Shown here piece after piece: positions 1 to 4,954 of a DNA stretch of 8,340 nt. The stretch is from Actinomycetota bacterium (GTDB lineage: Bacteria > Actinomycetota > Thermoleophilia > Gaiellales > Gaiellaceae). The position numbers were made by a program, and so were the translations under genes. Where the stretch lies: assembly GCA_013812265.1 (NCBI GenBank), contig JACCTQ010000328.1:1-8340 (forward strand), read 5' to 3'. The notes beneath the pieces are model-generated. The model was not told where the DNA came from, made no database searches, and worked only from the letters and a program-made list of their open reading frames with translations. Position 1 is the first letter of the stretch, and each line of letters starts with the position of its first letter.

Positions 1-46
1 GCCCGGCTCCGGCGGCGGCTGTTCGCGCTCCCAGGGAGGCGATTCA

Positions 47-208
47 TTGATTCTCATTGCGCCTGGATGCCTCAGCACGGAACCGCCGGTTTCCGGCGTT
101 GGCCCCCTCCTTCGCCGCAATGGCGAGCCGACTCGTCGTGAGCCTCCCGCCGGGCAAAGCCCGGCTCCGGCGGCGGCTGTTCGCGCTCCCAGGGAGGCGA
201 TTCATTGA
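47..208 (+). other. Mini-ORF 1 of the repeat chain (53 codons, TTG start)
   Basis: GGGAGG (34-39) lies 7 nt before TTG 47. The frame runs 53 codons to TGA 206-208, which overlaps the TTG of the next unit (205-207) as TTGA. The peptide begins LILIAPGCLSTEPPV and becomes Pro/Ala/Arg-rich, with no domain I recognise. Its first nine codons resemble the first nine of pyrD (LILNASGCL). A frame open from the window edge likewise ends at TGA 48-50, overlapping TTG 47. Whether it is translated is unknown; it may be only a duplicated initiation region. Confidence 0.35.
81..173 (+). repeat. Structured element, copy A1 (inside tandem unit 1)
   Basis: Hairpin 1 is AAC-CGCCGG / TTT loop / CCGGCGTT (81-100, bulged C83). 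It is followed by GGCCCCCTCCTTC, then a weak CGCC/GGCG hairpin (113-125). The third hairpin is a perfect GCCGGGC-AAA-GCCCGGC (149-165), followed by TCCGGCGG. The order of parts matches copies C and D after rpoZ. Its 3' half overlaps the start of tandem unit 2, so the element boundary and the tandem period are out of phase in my numbering. Function is unknown; a REP-like element or structured RNA is possible. Confidence 0.7.
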
Positions 209-238
209 TTCTCATTGCGCCTGGATGCCTCAGCACGG

Positions 239-331
239 AACCGCCGGTTTCCGGCGTTGGCCCCCTCCTTCGCCGTAACGGAGAGGCGACTCTCTGTGTG
301 CCTCCCGCCGGGCAAAGCCCGGCTCCGGCGG
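239..331 (+). repeat. Structured element, copy A2 (inside tandem unit 2)
   Basis: This copy has the same hairpin 1 as A1 (239-258), the same CCCCCTCCTTC linker, and the same 7-bp hairpin 3 with an AAA loop (307-323). The middle portion (276-299) is where it differs from A1. Here GAGGC (283-287) can pair with GCCTC (300-304), whereas A1 has one mismatch at that site. It ends about 30 nt before the pyrD TTG, so any fold would sit in the pyrD leader. Confidence 0.7.
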
Positions 332-350
332 CGGCTGCCGCCTTTCCTAA

Positions 351-365
351 AAGGAAAACACCTTG
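351..365 (+). promoter_or_regulatory. Ribosome binding site and TTG start of pyrD
   Basis: AAGGA at 351-355 lies 7 nt upstream of TTG 363. An in-frame TAA at 348-350 blocks any longer reading frame, so translation must begin at or after codon 351. TTG 363 is the only start codon that keeps the conserved ASGC segment, so the site decides the start. Confidence 0.65.
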
Positions 366-1259
366 ATTCTGAATGCTTCCGGGTGCCTGGATGCGCTTAC
401 TGCGCCCGACGTGGCCCGCTCGCTCGACGCCTTCGTTACCAAGACCGTCACTCTCTTGCCTCGGGAAGGAAACGCGCCCGTTCGGATTGTCGAGACGGAG
501 GTGGGCATGCTCAACTCGATCGGACTTGCCAACCCGGGCATCGATCGATTCCTGAGCGACGTTCTGCCCCGGCTGGAAGAGCTTGGTGTGCCGCTCTGGG
601 TGTCTGTCGGAGGCTTCTGTGCCGGCGAGTTCGGCGAGCTCTGCGCCCGGGTGGATTCGCATGCTGAGGTGAGCGTGATCGAGCTGAACCTCTCGTGCCC
701 GAACGTTGACGGGCCGGAAGAGAGTGTCGCGGAGCTGGTCGCAGCCGCAAGACGCTCGACCAGGAAGGCGATCTTTGCGAAGCTCTCCCCGGTCACCCTG
801 GATTTCGACTCGGCTGCACGGGCGGCGCAGGCAGCCGGCGCGGACGGTCTCTCGCTCGTGAACACGATCCGCGGGCTGGCGCTCGACGCCCGCACGCTCC
901 GCCCCGTACTCTCCCGCGAGGTCGGCGGGCTGTCAGGGCCGGCGCTCAAGCCGATTGCGCTGGCCGCGGTGCACGAGTGCTACCGGGCGACCGGTCTCCC
1001 GATCGTCGGCATGGGCGGGATCTGCACCGGGCACGATGCCCTGGAGCTCGTCGCCGCGGGAGCACGCGCCGTCGCGCTCGGGACAATTCTCTTCTCGGAC
1101 CCCGCTGCACCGACCCGCATTGCGGGCGAGCTGGCGCGGGAGCTGAGTATCCGTGGCGTCTCCTGTCTAGACAACATTCGAGGCGCTGCCCATGAGCCAA
1201 CTTTCTCGCCTAAGCCCAACCCTCAACTCGAAGTTGAGCGTCTTACCGTAGCGAGGTAA
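363..1259 (+). CDS. pyrD: Dihydroorotate dehydrogenase, class 1B-like, N-terminally short
   Basis: Oxidises dihydroorotate to orotate in UMP synthesis; it is an FMN-dependent cytosolic TIM barrel. Visible signatures are NASGC (residues 4-8), TKTVT with Lys27, GNAPVR, ETEVGMLNSIGLANPG (45-59), and ELNLSCPN with Cys112 as the likely catalytic base. Further on are AKLSP (139-143), NTIRGLALD, GGLSGPALKP (188-197), GMGGICTG (216-223) and RGAAH (273-277). The Cys base and GGLSGPA/IKP pattern fit class 1B, which normally works with the PyrK electron-transfer subunit; no pyrK is in the window. The protein (298 aa) starts at the strand that in homologues follows ~18-20 further residues, so the first strand is missing. 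A ~21-residue non-conserved tail follows RGAAH. The start is a TTG after AAGGA and overlaps the stop of a repeat-borne mini-ORF. It could be a functional shortened enzyme or a 5'-truncated copy; the rest looks intact. Confidence 0.93.
   Translation: MILNASGCLDALTAPDVARSLDAFVTKTVTLLPREGNAPVRIVETEVGMLNSIGLANPGIDRFLSDVLPRLEELGVPLWVSVGGFCAGEFGELCARVDSHAEVSVIELNLSCPNVDGPEESVAELVAAARRSTRKAIFAKLSPVTLDFDSAARAAQAAGADGLSLVNTIRGLALDARTLRPVLSREVGGLSGPALKPIALAAVHECYRATGLPIVGMGGICTGHDALELVAAGARAVALGTILFSDPAAPTRIAGELARELSIRGVSCLDNIRGAAHEPTFSPKPNPQLEVERLTVAR
1222..1238. repeat. 7-bp inverted repeat near the 3' end of pyrD
   Basis: CTCAACT-CGA-AGTTGAG is a perfect 7-bp palindrome with a 3-nt centre, inside the non-conserved pyrD tail and about 95 nt before mihF. 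A weak promoter-like pair follows (TTGAGC 1234-1239, 17 nt, TAACAT 1257-1262), so it could be an operator. It could also be a chance hairpin. No regulator gene is visible nearby. Confidence 0.3.
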
Positions 1260-1296
1260 CATAAAAGTACCTGCAAAACTCCCGAAAACATAGAGT

Positions 1297-1324
1297 TTGA
1301 CCGCAGGGCTGAAGGTGCTACTAT
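1297..1324 (+). promoter_or_regulatory. Promoter of mihF (-35 TTGACC, -10 TACTAT)
   Basis: TTGACC (1297-1302) and TACTAT (1319-1324) are separated by 16 nt, close to the sigma-70-type consensus. They lie in the only AT-rich gap between pyrD and mihF. A start 7-9 nt after the -10 box falls on 1331-1333, that is, at or next to the ATG of mihF (1333), which predicts a leaderless transcript. The transcript probably continues into gmk and rpoZ. Confidence 0.65.
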
Positions 1325-1332
1325 CCCGCCCC

Positions 1333-1662
1333 ATGGTGGTGGTCAAGACGCAGGCCCAAGCGCCCGAGCGATCGCTCGATCAGCGCATGGAGGCCCTCAA
1401 ACGCGCGAACGACATCCGGGTGCGCCGCGCGAAGATGAAGAAGGATCTAAAGGAGGGTCAGATTCAGATCGACGAAATCCTCAACGATCCTCCTGAATAC
1501 GTCTCGACGGCAAAGGTCTTCGACATCCTGATGGCTGTGCCGAAGTTCGGAAGGGTGAAGGCGGCTCGGTTTCTGAATCAGTGTCGGATCAGTCAGGCGA
1601 AGACGGTCGGAGGTTTGTCCGAGCGCCAGCGCGCGGAGCTGATTGGGCTCTTCCACCGCTAG
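1333..1662 (+). CDS. mihF: Actinobacterial integration host factor (MihF)
   Basis: Nucleoid-associated DNA-binding protein of actinobacteria, unrelated to proteobacterial IHF; it binds and bends DNA and is essential in mycobacteria. The 109-residue product has a basic N-terminal helix (ALKRANDIRVRRAKMKKDLK, 21-40). It continues with IDEILNDPPEYVSTAKVFDIL (46-66) and then the helix-two-turn-helix core, AVPKFGRVKAARFLNQCRIS (68-87), ending GGLSERQRAELIGLF. The last part carries the family's G[VR]-K-A and L-G/S-RQR patterns. ATG 1333 is preferred over TTG 1297, because that TTG is the -35 box of the promoter and has no ribosome binding site. No Shine-Dalgarno precedes ATG 1333 either, in line with leaderless initiation. 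Location directly before gmk is typical for actinobacteria. Confidence 0.92.
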   Translation: MVVVKTQAQAPERSLDQRMEALKRANDIRVRRAKMKKDLKEGQIQIDEILNDPPEYVSTAKVFDILMAVPKFGRVKAARFLNQCRISQAKTVGGLSERQRAELIGLFHR

Positions 1663-1686
1663 CCTTCTCGCTTCGCGAGAAGGCTA
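1660..1686 (+). terminator. Perfect 12-bp hairpin between mihF and gmk
   Basis: TAGCCTTCTCGC (1660-1671), loop TTC, GCGAGAAGGCTA (1675-1686). The left arm begins with the mihF stop codon TAG. No T-run follows, and gmk starts 12 nt later, so this is more likely a partial terminator, an mRNA-stabilising 3' end or a processing site that sets mihF above gmk-rpoZ than a full stop. Confidence 0.6.
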
Positions 1687-1698
1687 TGAAGAGAGGCC

Positions 1699-2313
1699 GT
1701 GAGCGGCCCGACCTCACAGGGTTTCCCAGCGGAAGCCGACAAGCTGGTTGTCATCACCGGGCCTTCGGGCGCGGGCAAAGGAACGCTGATCAAGGCTCTC
1801 GTCGAGGCAATGCCGGAGCTCGAGGTGGCGGTTTCGGCGACCACGCGCGCGCGCCGCCCGGGAGAACGAGACGGCGGCGAGTACTGGTTCCTTTCCAAGC
1901 AGGAGTTTGCTGACCGCACCGCGGCGGGCGGTTTTCTCGAATGGGTCGAATACGTTTCCGGTCATCGGTACGGGACTCTGCGGTCCGAGCTCGAGCGAAT
2001 CCGCTCGGCCGGCCGGACCTGCGTGCTCGAGCTGGAGATCCAGGGCGCTCTCGCGGTTCGAGACGAGCTGCCCGGCTGCCTTGCCATCTTCGTGGACGCG
2101 CCGAGCTTCGAGGAGCTGGAACGCCGGCTGCGAGCTCGGGCGACCGAGAGCACCGGGGAGATCGAGGAACGGCTGGCGCTGGCCCGCCGCCAGCGCCAGC
2201 AGGCAGGCGAGTTCGAATACGCTGTCACGAACGACGATCTGGAGCGGGCGGTGAGCGAGGTCGCGGGCATCATCGGCCGTGCCCGAACGACCGCCGGTAG
2301 CATGTCGGCATGA
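1699..2313 (+). CDS. gmk: Guanylate kinase
   Basis: Phosphorylates GMP (and dGMP) to GDP with ATP, in the cytosol; essential for guanine nucleotide supply. The 204-residue protein is of normal length. It shows the P-loop GPSGAGKGT (21-29), the GMP-binding segment SATTRARRPGERDGGEYWF (47-65), and SGHRYGT (87-93). ELEIQGA (111-117), the lid region RLRARATES (143-151) and the C-terminal EYAVTNDDLERAV (173-185) follow. The start is GTG 1699, with a purine-rich GAGAGG (1691-1696) unusually close upstream; the first conserved residues begin at KLVVITG, so a later start would also keep the domain. The gene ends in ATGA overlap with rpoZ. Confidence 0.95.
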   Translation: MSGPTSQGFPAEADKLVVITGPSGAGKGTLIKALVEAMPELEVAVSATTRARRPGERDGGEYWFLSKQEFADRTAAGGFLEWVEYVSGHRYGTLRSELERIRSAGRTCVLELEIQGALAVRDELPGCLAIFVDAPSFEELERRLRARATESTGEIEERLALARRQRQQAGEFEYAVTNDDLERAVSEVAGIIGRARTTAGSMSA

Positions 2314-2540
2314 TCAATCCAGGTATCGACGAACTGCTCGAGAACGTGGACTCGCGCTACGCACTCGTCATCATCGCCGCGAAGCGAGCCCGCCAAATCA
2401 ACAACTATCACCATCAACTCGGCGAGGGAACGTTCGACGACTTCCCGCCGCCCCTCGTCGAGTCGCGGTCGAAGAACTACCTGACCATGTCCCTGGAAGA
2501 GATCGCCCAGGGCAAGATCAGGTACGAATACCGCCGATAA
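2310..2540 (+). CDS. rpoZ: RNA polymerase omega subunit
   Basis: Small subunit that helps fold and attach the beta' subunit of RNA polymerase. The 76-residue protein carries the family pattern: IDELLENVDSRYALVIIAAKRARQI (5-29), with the conserved Y-A-L-V-x-x-A-x-x-R-A-R-Q-I block, and the C-terminal SKNYLTMSLEEIAQGKIRY (54-72). ATG 2310 overlaps the gmk stop (2311-2313) by 4 nt, so the two are translationally coupled. gmk-rpoZ is a widely conserved pair. Confidence 0.95.
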   Translation: MINPGIDELLENVDSRYALVIIAAKRARQINNYHHQLGEGTFDDFPPPLVESRSKNYLTMSLEEIAQGKIRYEYRR

Positions 2541-2567
2541 AACGGGGGAAACCATGTTTCCCCCGTT
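2541..2567 (+). terminator. 12-bp hairpin directly after rpoZ (also hairpin 1 of repeat copy C)
   Basis: AACGGGGGAAAC, loop CAT, GTTTCCCCCGTT: a perfect 12-bp stem beginning on the base after the rpoZ TAA. A pyrimidine-rich tract follows (GGCCCCCTTCTTCTT) rather than a pure T-run. It is well placed to end or stabilise the mihF-gmk-rpoZ mRNA, but it is also part of a dispersed repeat, so termination may be secondary. Confidence 0.5.
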
Positions 2568-2637
2568 GGCCCCCTTCTTCTTGGCTCGCCAACACCCGCG
2601 TCGGTAAGGCTCCCGCGGAGCAGAGCTCGGCTCCGCC
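2541..2637 (+). repeat. Structured element, copy C (after rpoZ)
   Basis: The parts, in order, are hairpin 1 (2541-2567), GGCCCCCTTCTTC, and hairpin 2 TTGG-CTCG-CCAA (2581-2592). A CCGCG/CGCGG pairing follows, then hairpin 3 GCGGAGC/GCTCCGC (2615-2636). It has the same order and linkers as the copies before pyrD and as copy D, in the same orientation, yet stem sequences differ. The conserved end is GGCTCCGCC. Confidence 0.75.
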
Positions 2638-2640
2638 TAG

Positions 2641-2738
2641 CACGGAGGAACCCGTGGTTCCCCCGTGTGCCCCCTCCTTCGGCGCTCGCCGAGTCCAGCC
2701 GTAGTTAAGGCTGCGCTCGGGCAAAGCCCGGCTCCGCC
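2641..2738 (+). repeat. Structured element, copy D (upstream of coaBC)
   Basis: Begins 3 nt after copy C. Hairpin 1 is CACGGAGGAACC / CGT / GGTTCCCCCGTG (2641-2667, one A-C mismatch), followed by TGCCCCCTCCTTC. Hairpin 2 is GGCG/CGCC (2681-2690). A nested stem GAG-CAGCC / GGCTG-CTC follows (2691-2718), and hairpin 3 is CGGGC-AAA-GCCCG (2718-2730), then GGCTCCGCC. The HP3-to-end segment is nearly identical to that in the pyrD array. No reading frame of note lies in 2541-2820. Confidence 0.75.
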
Positions 2739-2815
2739 GACGACTCGTTGTTGATCCCCGGCTAATTTTTCATGGTTTTTCGAGCCGGACCGGCAGATCC
2801 GGGCGAGTCGTCGGC
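2736..2815 (+). promoter_or_regulatory. Long-range 12-bp inverted repeat in the coaBC leader
   Basis: GCCGACGACTCG (2736-2747) is perfectly complementary to CGAGTCGTCGGC (2804-2815), with 56 nt between. The right arm ends 5 nt before the coaBC GTG. The left arm overlaps the end of repeat copy D. The interior contains an AT-rich patch (2763-2780), the likeliest place for promoter elements, and GCCG-GAC-CGGC. If transcribed as one RNA, the stem would cover the ribosome-binding region; if transcription starts inside, it may be only an operator-like palindrome. No convincing -35/-10 pair was found. Confidence 0.45.
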
Positions 2816-2820
2816 ACAAT

Positions 2821-4005
2821 GTGCACGTGGCTCGCATCCTTTTGGGGGTTACCGGCGGGATTGCCGCTTACAAGGCTTGCGAGCTCTTGCGGCTGCTCGT
2901 TCGCGCCGGGCACGACGTCATCCCCCTTCTTACGCCCGGCGCCGAGCGGTTCGTGCGGGCTGCAACGTTTCACGCGCTCGCTCGGCGCGGACCTTCCGAC
3001 GAGCCGTACCCGCACCTGCAGCGTGCCGACCTGCTCGTCGTCGCTCCTCTGACTGCGAACACGCTCGCGAAGCTTGCTCACGGGCTCGCCGATACGGCGC
3101 TGGCCGAGGCCGCTCTCGCCCACGCCGGGCCGACGCTCGTCGCCCCCGCCATGAACAGCCGGATGTGGGATCACGCCGCTACGCAGGCGAATGTAAGCCT
3201 GCTGCGGGAGCGCGGTGTGGAGCTAATCGGTCCGGAGGCCGGGGAGCTCGCCGAAGGTGAGTCGGGGGTCGGCCGCATGGCTGAGCCCGACGCCATCGCG
3301 AGGCGCTGTGAGGAGCTGCTCCGTGTCGGGGCCTCGCTCCAGGGCAGCTCGGTGCTCGTGACCGCCGGTGGCACGCGAGAGCCACTCGATTCGGTGCGAT
3401 TCCTCGGCAATCGCTCCTCGGGCCGTATGGGCGTCGAGCTGGCTGCCGAGGCACATCGGCGCGGGGCGGACGTGACCCTGCTTGCCGCCAACCTCGAGGT
3501 GGAACCGCCCGCGGGCATCGCAGTCATCGAGACACCCACTGCAGCGGACATGATGCGCGAGGCCCTTGCACGGGCCGGCGCGGACATCGTCCTGATGGCC
3601 GCGGCGGTGGCTGATTACCGTCCGGCTGCGAGAGGCGCGGGCAAGCGGGCGAAGAGCGGCGAGCGTTGGGACGTCGAGCTGGAACCGACGGACGACGTTC
3701 TGGCAACGCTCGGCGCGGGGCGAACCAACGGCCAGGTCTTGGTGGGTTTCGCGGCGGAGCATGGAGAGGACGGCCTTGCGCGAGCGCGGGAGAAGCTCGC
3801 GGGAAAACGGGTCGACCTGATCGCCTACAACGACATCTCGCGCGGCGATATCGGCTTCGGGGCTCGAGAGAACGAGGTCCTCCTCGTCTCGCCGGACGGC
3901 GAGCGGCGGCTGGACAAGGCGCCCAAGCGGGTGATCGCAGCGGAGATCCTGGACGAGGCTGCACGGCTCCTCGAGAGGCGGGATGGACGAGCGCACAGCA
4001 GATAG
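2821..4005 (+). CDS. coaBC: Bifunctional phosphopantothenoylcysteine decarboxylase / phosphopantothenate-cysteine ligase
   Basis: Carries out two steps of coenzyme A synthesis: CTP-dependent joining of 4'-phosphopantothenate with cysteine (CoaB) and FMN-dependent decarboxylation of the product (CoaC). The CoaC half covers ~1-170. It contains GVTGGIAAYK (9-18) for FMN binding, the likely active-site His65 in YPHLQRAD, APLTANTLAKLAHGLAD (75-91), PAMNSRMW (109-116) with Asn112, and GELAEGESGVGRMAEP (141-156). In that last motif the E. coli enzyme has a catalytic Cys; here Glu145 occupies the place. The CoaB half covers ~173-390, with TAGGTREPLDSVRFLGNRSSG (181-201), AAVADYRP (261-268) and DLIAYNDIS (332-340). 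At 394 aa it is of normal length. The start is GTG 2821; HVARILLGVTGG begins right after, as expected. It overlaps the MoxR gene by 23 nt. Confidence 0.94.
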   Translation: MHVARILLGVTGGIAAYKACELLRLLVRAGHDVIPLLTPGAERFVRAATFHALARRGPSDEPYPHLQRADLLVVAPLTANTLAKLAHGLADTALAEAALAHAGPTLVAPAMNSRMWDHAATQANVSLLRERGVELIGPEAGELAEGESGVGRMAEPDAIARRCEELLRVGASLQGSSVLVTAGGTREPLDSVRFLGNRSSGRMGVELAAEAHRRGADVTLLAANLEVEPPAGIAVIETPTAADMMREALARAGADIVLMAAAVADYRPAARGAGKRAKSGERWDVELEPTDDVLATLGAGRTNGQVLVGFAAEHGEDGLARAREKLAGKRVDLIAYNDISRGDIGFGARENEVLLVSPDGERRLDKAPKRVIAAEILDEAARLLERRDGRAHSR

Positions 4006-4954
4006 AGAGCGAGTCCGGCCCGCAGCCCCGACCGAGGCGCTTGCCGCGGTCGTCCGCAACATCGCCCGCGTGATCCACGCTCCGGCAAAGACCCTGCAGC
4101 TCTGCGTGCTCTGCCTCGTCGGAGAGGGTCATCTGATCATCGAGGACTACCCCGGCGTCGGGAAGACGATGCTCGCCAAAGCGCTGGCCCGCTCGCTCGA
4201 TTGCTCGTTCTCGCGGTTGCAATTCACGCCCGATCTCCTGCCTTCCGACGTGACCGGCGTAAACGTCTTCAATCAGCGCTCGAACGAGTTCGAGTTCCGG
4301 CCCGGCCCTGTCTTTGCGAACCTCCTGCTGGTCGACGAGATCAACAGGGCGTCTCCGAAGACGCAGGCGGCCCTCCTGGAGTGCATGCAGGAGAACCAGG
4401 TCACGACCGACGGCACCACGTACGAGCTCGCGCGGCCGTTCATCGTCATGGCAACTCAGAATCCGATCGAGTACGAGGGCACGTACGCGCTCCCCGAGGC
4501 CCAGCTCGACCGCTTCACGATGCGCGTGTCGATCGGTTACCCACCGCTCCACGAGGAAGCGAAGATGCTGACGGAGCAGACCGGAGAGCCGCCGCTGGAC
4601 ACTCTGGAGCCCGTCTCCACGGCATCGGAGATGGTCGCTCTCGCCGAGCACGCAAGGCAGGTGTACGTCGAGGAGAGCCTGAACCACTACGTCGTCTCGC
4701 TTCTGCGCGAGACGCGGTCGGACGGTCGCCTGTACGTGGGGGCGAGCCCCAGGGCCGGTATCGCGCTGCTCCGCGTCGCCAAGGCCCGAGCCGTGGCAGA
4801 GGGGCGCGCCTACGTTCTGCCCGAGGACGTCAAGGCGATCGCCGAGCCGATCCTGGCGCACCGGCTCATCCTCGCTCCGGAGGCGCGGTCGGCTGGCCTC
4901 ACCGGTCTCCACATCGTCCGGGACGCGCTCGATCGGACGCCCGTACCGGCGTGA
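3983..4954 (+). CDS. MoxR-family AAA+ ATPase
   Basis: Cytosolic chaperone-like ATPase; MoxR proteins assist maturation of partner proteins, often with vWA-domain proteins encoded next door. The 323-residue product has Walker A DYPGVGKTMLAKAL (55-68), Walker B LLLVDEINRA (114-123), and sensor 1 IVMATQNPIEYEGTYALPEA (154-173) followed by QLDRF. An arginine-bearing sensor 2, GASPRAGIALLR (253-264), follows, then the lid domain with VLPEDVKAIAEPILAHRL (278-295). This is complete and typical. ATG 3983 lies inside the end of coaBC after a GAGAGGCGGG ribosome-binding stretch. Its TGA (4952-4954) overlaps the GTG of the next gene (GTGA). Coupling on both sides indicates one transcript. The substrate is not evident. 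Confidence 0.93.
   Translation: MDERTADRERVRPAAPTEALAAVVRNIARVIHAPAKTLQLCVLCLVGEGHLIIEDYPGVGKTMLAKALARSLDCSFSRLQFTPDLLPSDVTGVNVFNQRSNEFEFRPGPVFANLLLVDEINRASPKTQAALLECMQENQVTTDGTTYELARPFIVMATQNPIEYEGTYALPEAQLDRFTMRVSIGYPPLHEEAKMLTEQTGEPPLDTLEPVSTASEMVALAEHARQVYVEESLNHYVVSLLRETRSDGRLYVGASPRAGIALLRVAKARAVAEGRAYVLPEDVKAIAEPILAHRLILAPEARSAGLTGLHIVRDALDRTPVPA

Larger units (their letters stand above)
1..337 (+). repeat. Tandem 158-bp repeat array upstream of pyrD (two full units plus a 21-bp third start)
   Basis: Unit 1 is 1-158, unit 2 is 159-316, and a third copy matches for 317-337 before diverging. The first 117 bases of units 1 and 2 (1-117 and 159-275) are identical. Eight substitutions fall within 118-141 (versus 276-299), and the last 17 bases are identical again. 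Each unit has two parts. One is a ~97-nt structured element (77-173 and 235-331) also found after rpoZ. The other is a ~61-nt spacer holding GGGAGG, a TTG start and pyrD-like codons. Because the window opens inside the array, the true copy number is unknown, and short-read assembly may have collapsed it. Confidence 0.95.
205..366 (+). other. Mini-ORF 2 of the repeat chain (53 codons, TTG start), overlaps pyrD start
   Basis: This frame starts like mini-ORF 1: GGGAGG at 192-197, TTG 205, and the same first 24 codons. Substitutions change its middle (GEATLCV instead of GEPTRRE). The last codons come from sequence outside the repeat (AAFPKRKTP). TGA 364-366 overlaps the pyrD TTG (363-365) as TTGA, the classic geometry for translational coupling. 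Both this frame and its stop are seen directly. Expression and function are inference. Confidence 0.35.

Noticed and set aside
1..337. CRISPR array
   Set aside because: Units are 158 bp and nearly identical throughout, with no short repeats alternating with unique spacers.
57..667. Overlapping + strand frames of 73 and 150 codons over the repeat array and pyrD start
   Set aside because: They begin inside the repeat unit in a frame different from the SD-linked TTG, and the second runs antiframe through well-conserved pyrD sequence.
1222..1262. MerR/SoxR-type operator-promoter
   Set aside because: The palindrome lies upstream of, rather than within, the -35/-10 spacer, and no regulator gene is nearby; listed only as a low-confidence inverted repeat.
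1297..1332. TTG 1297 as the mihF start, giving 121 residues
   Set aside because: The TTG is part of a -35 box, the extra residues do not match the family, and no ribosome binding site precedes it.
2763..2780. Rho-independent terminator formed by the T-rich patch after repeat copy D
   Set aside because: No strong hairpin ends directly before the T-run; pairing there needs G-U pairs and long loops.
3524..4912. 462-codon minus-strand frame opposite coaBC and moxR
   Set aside because: It lies opposite two confidently identified genes and shows no recognisable domain; long antisense frames are common in GC-rich DNA.
4201..4950. Upstream extension of the DUF58 frame to 660 residues
   Set aside because: The added part lies wholly within moxR in another frame, is Arg/Gly/Pro-rich as GC-rich shadow frames are, and precedes the real membrane N-terminus.
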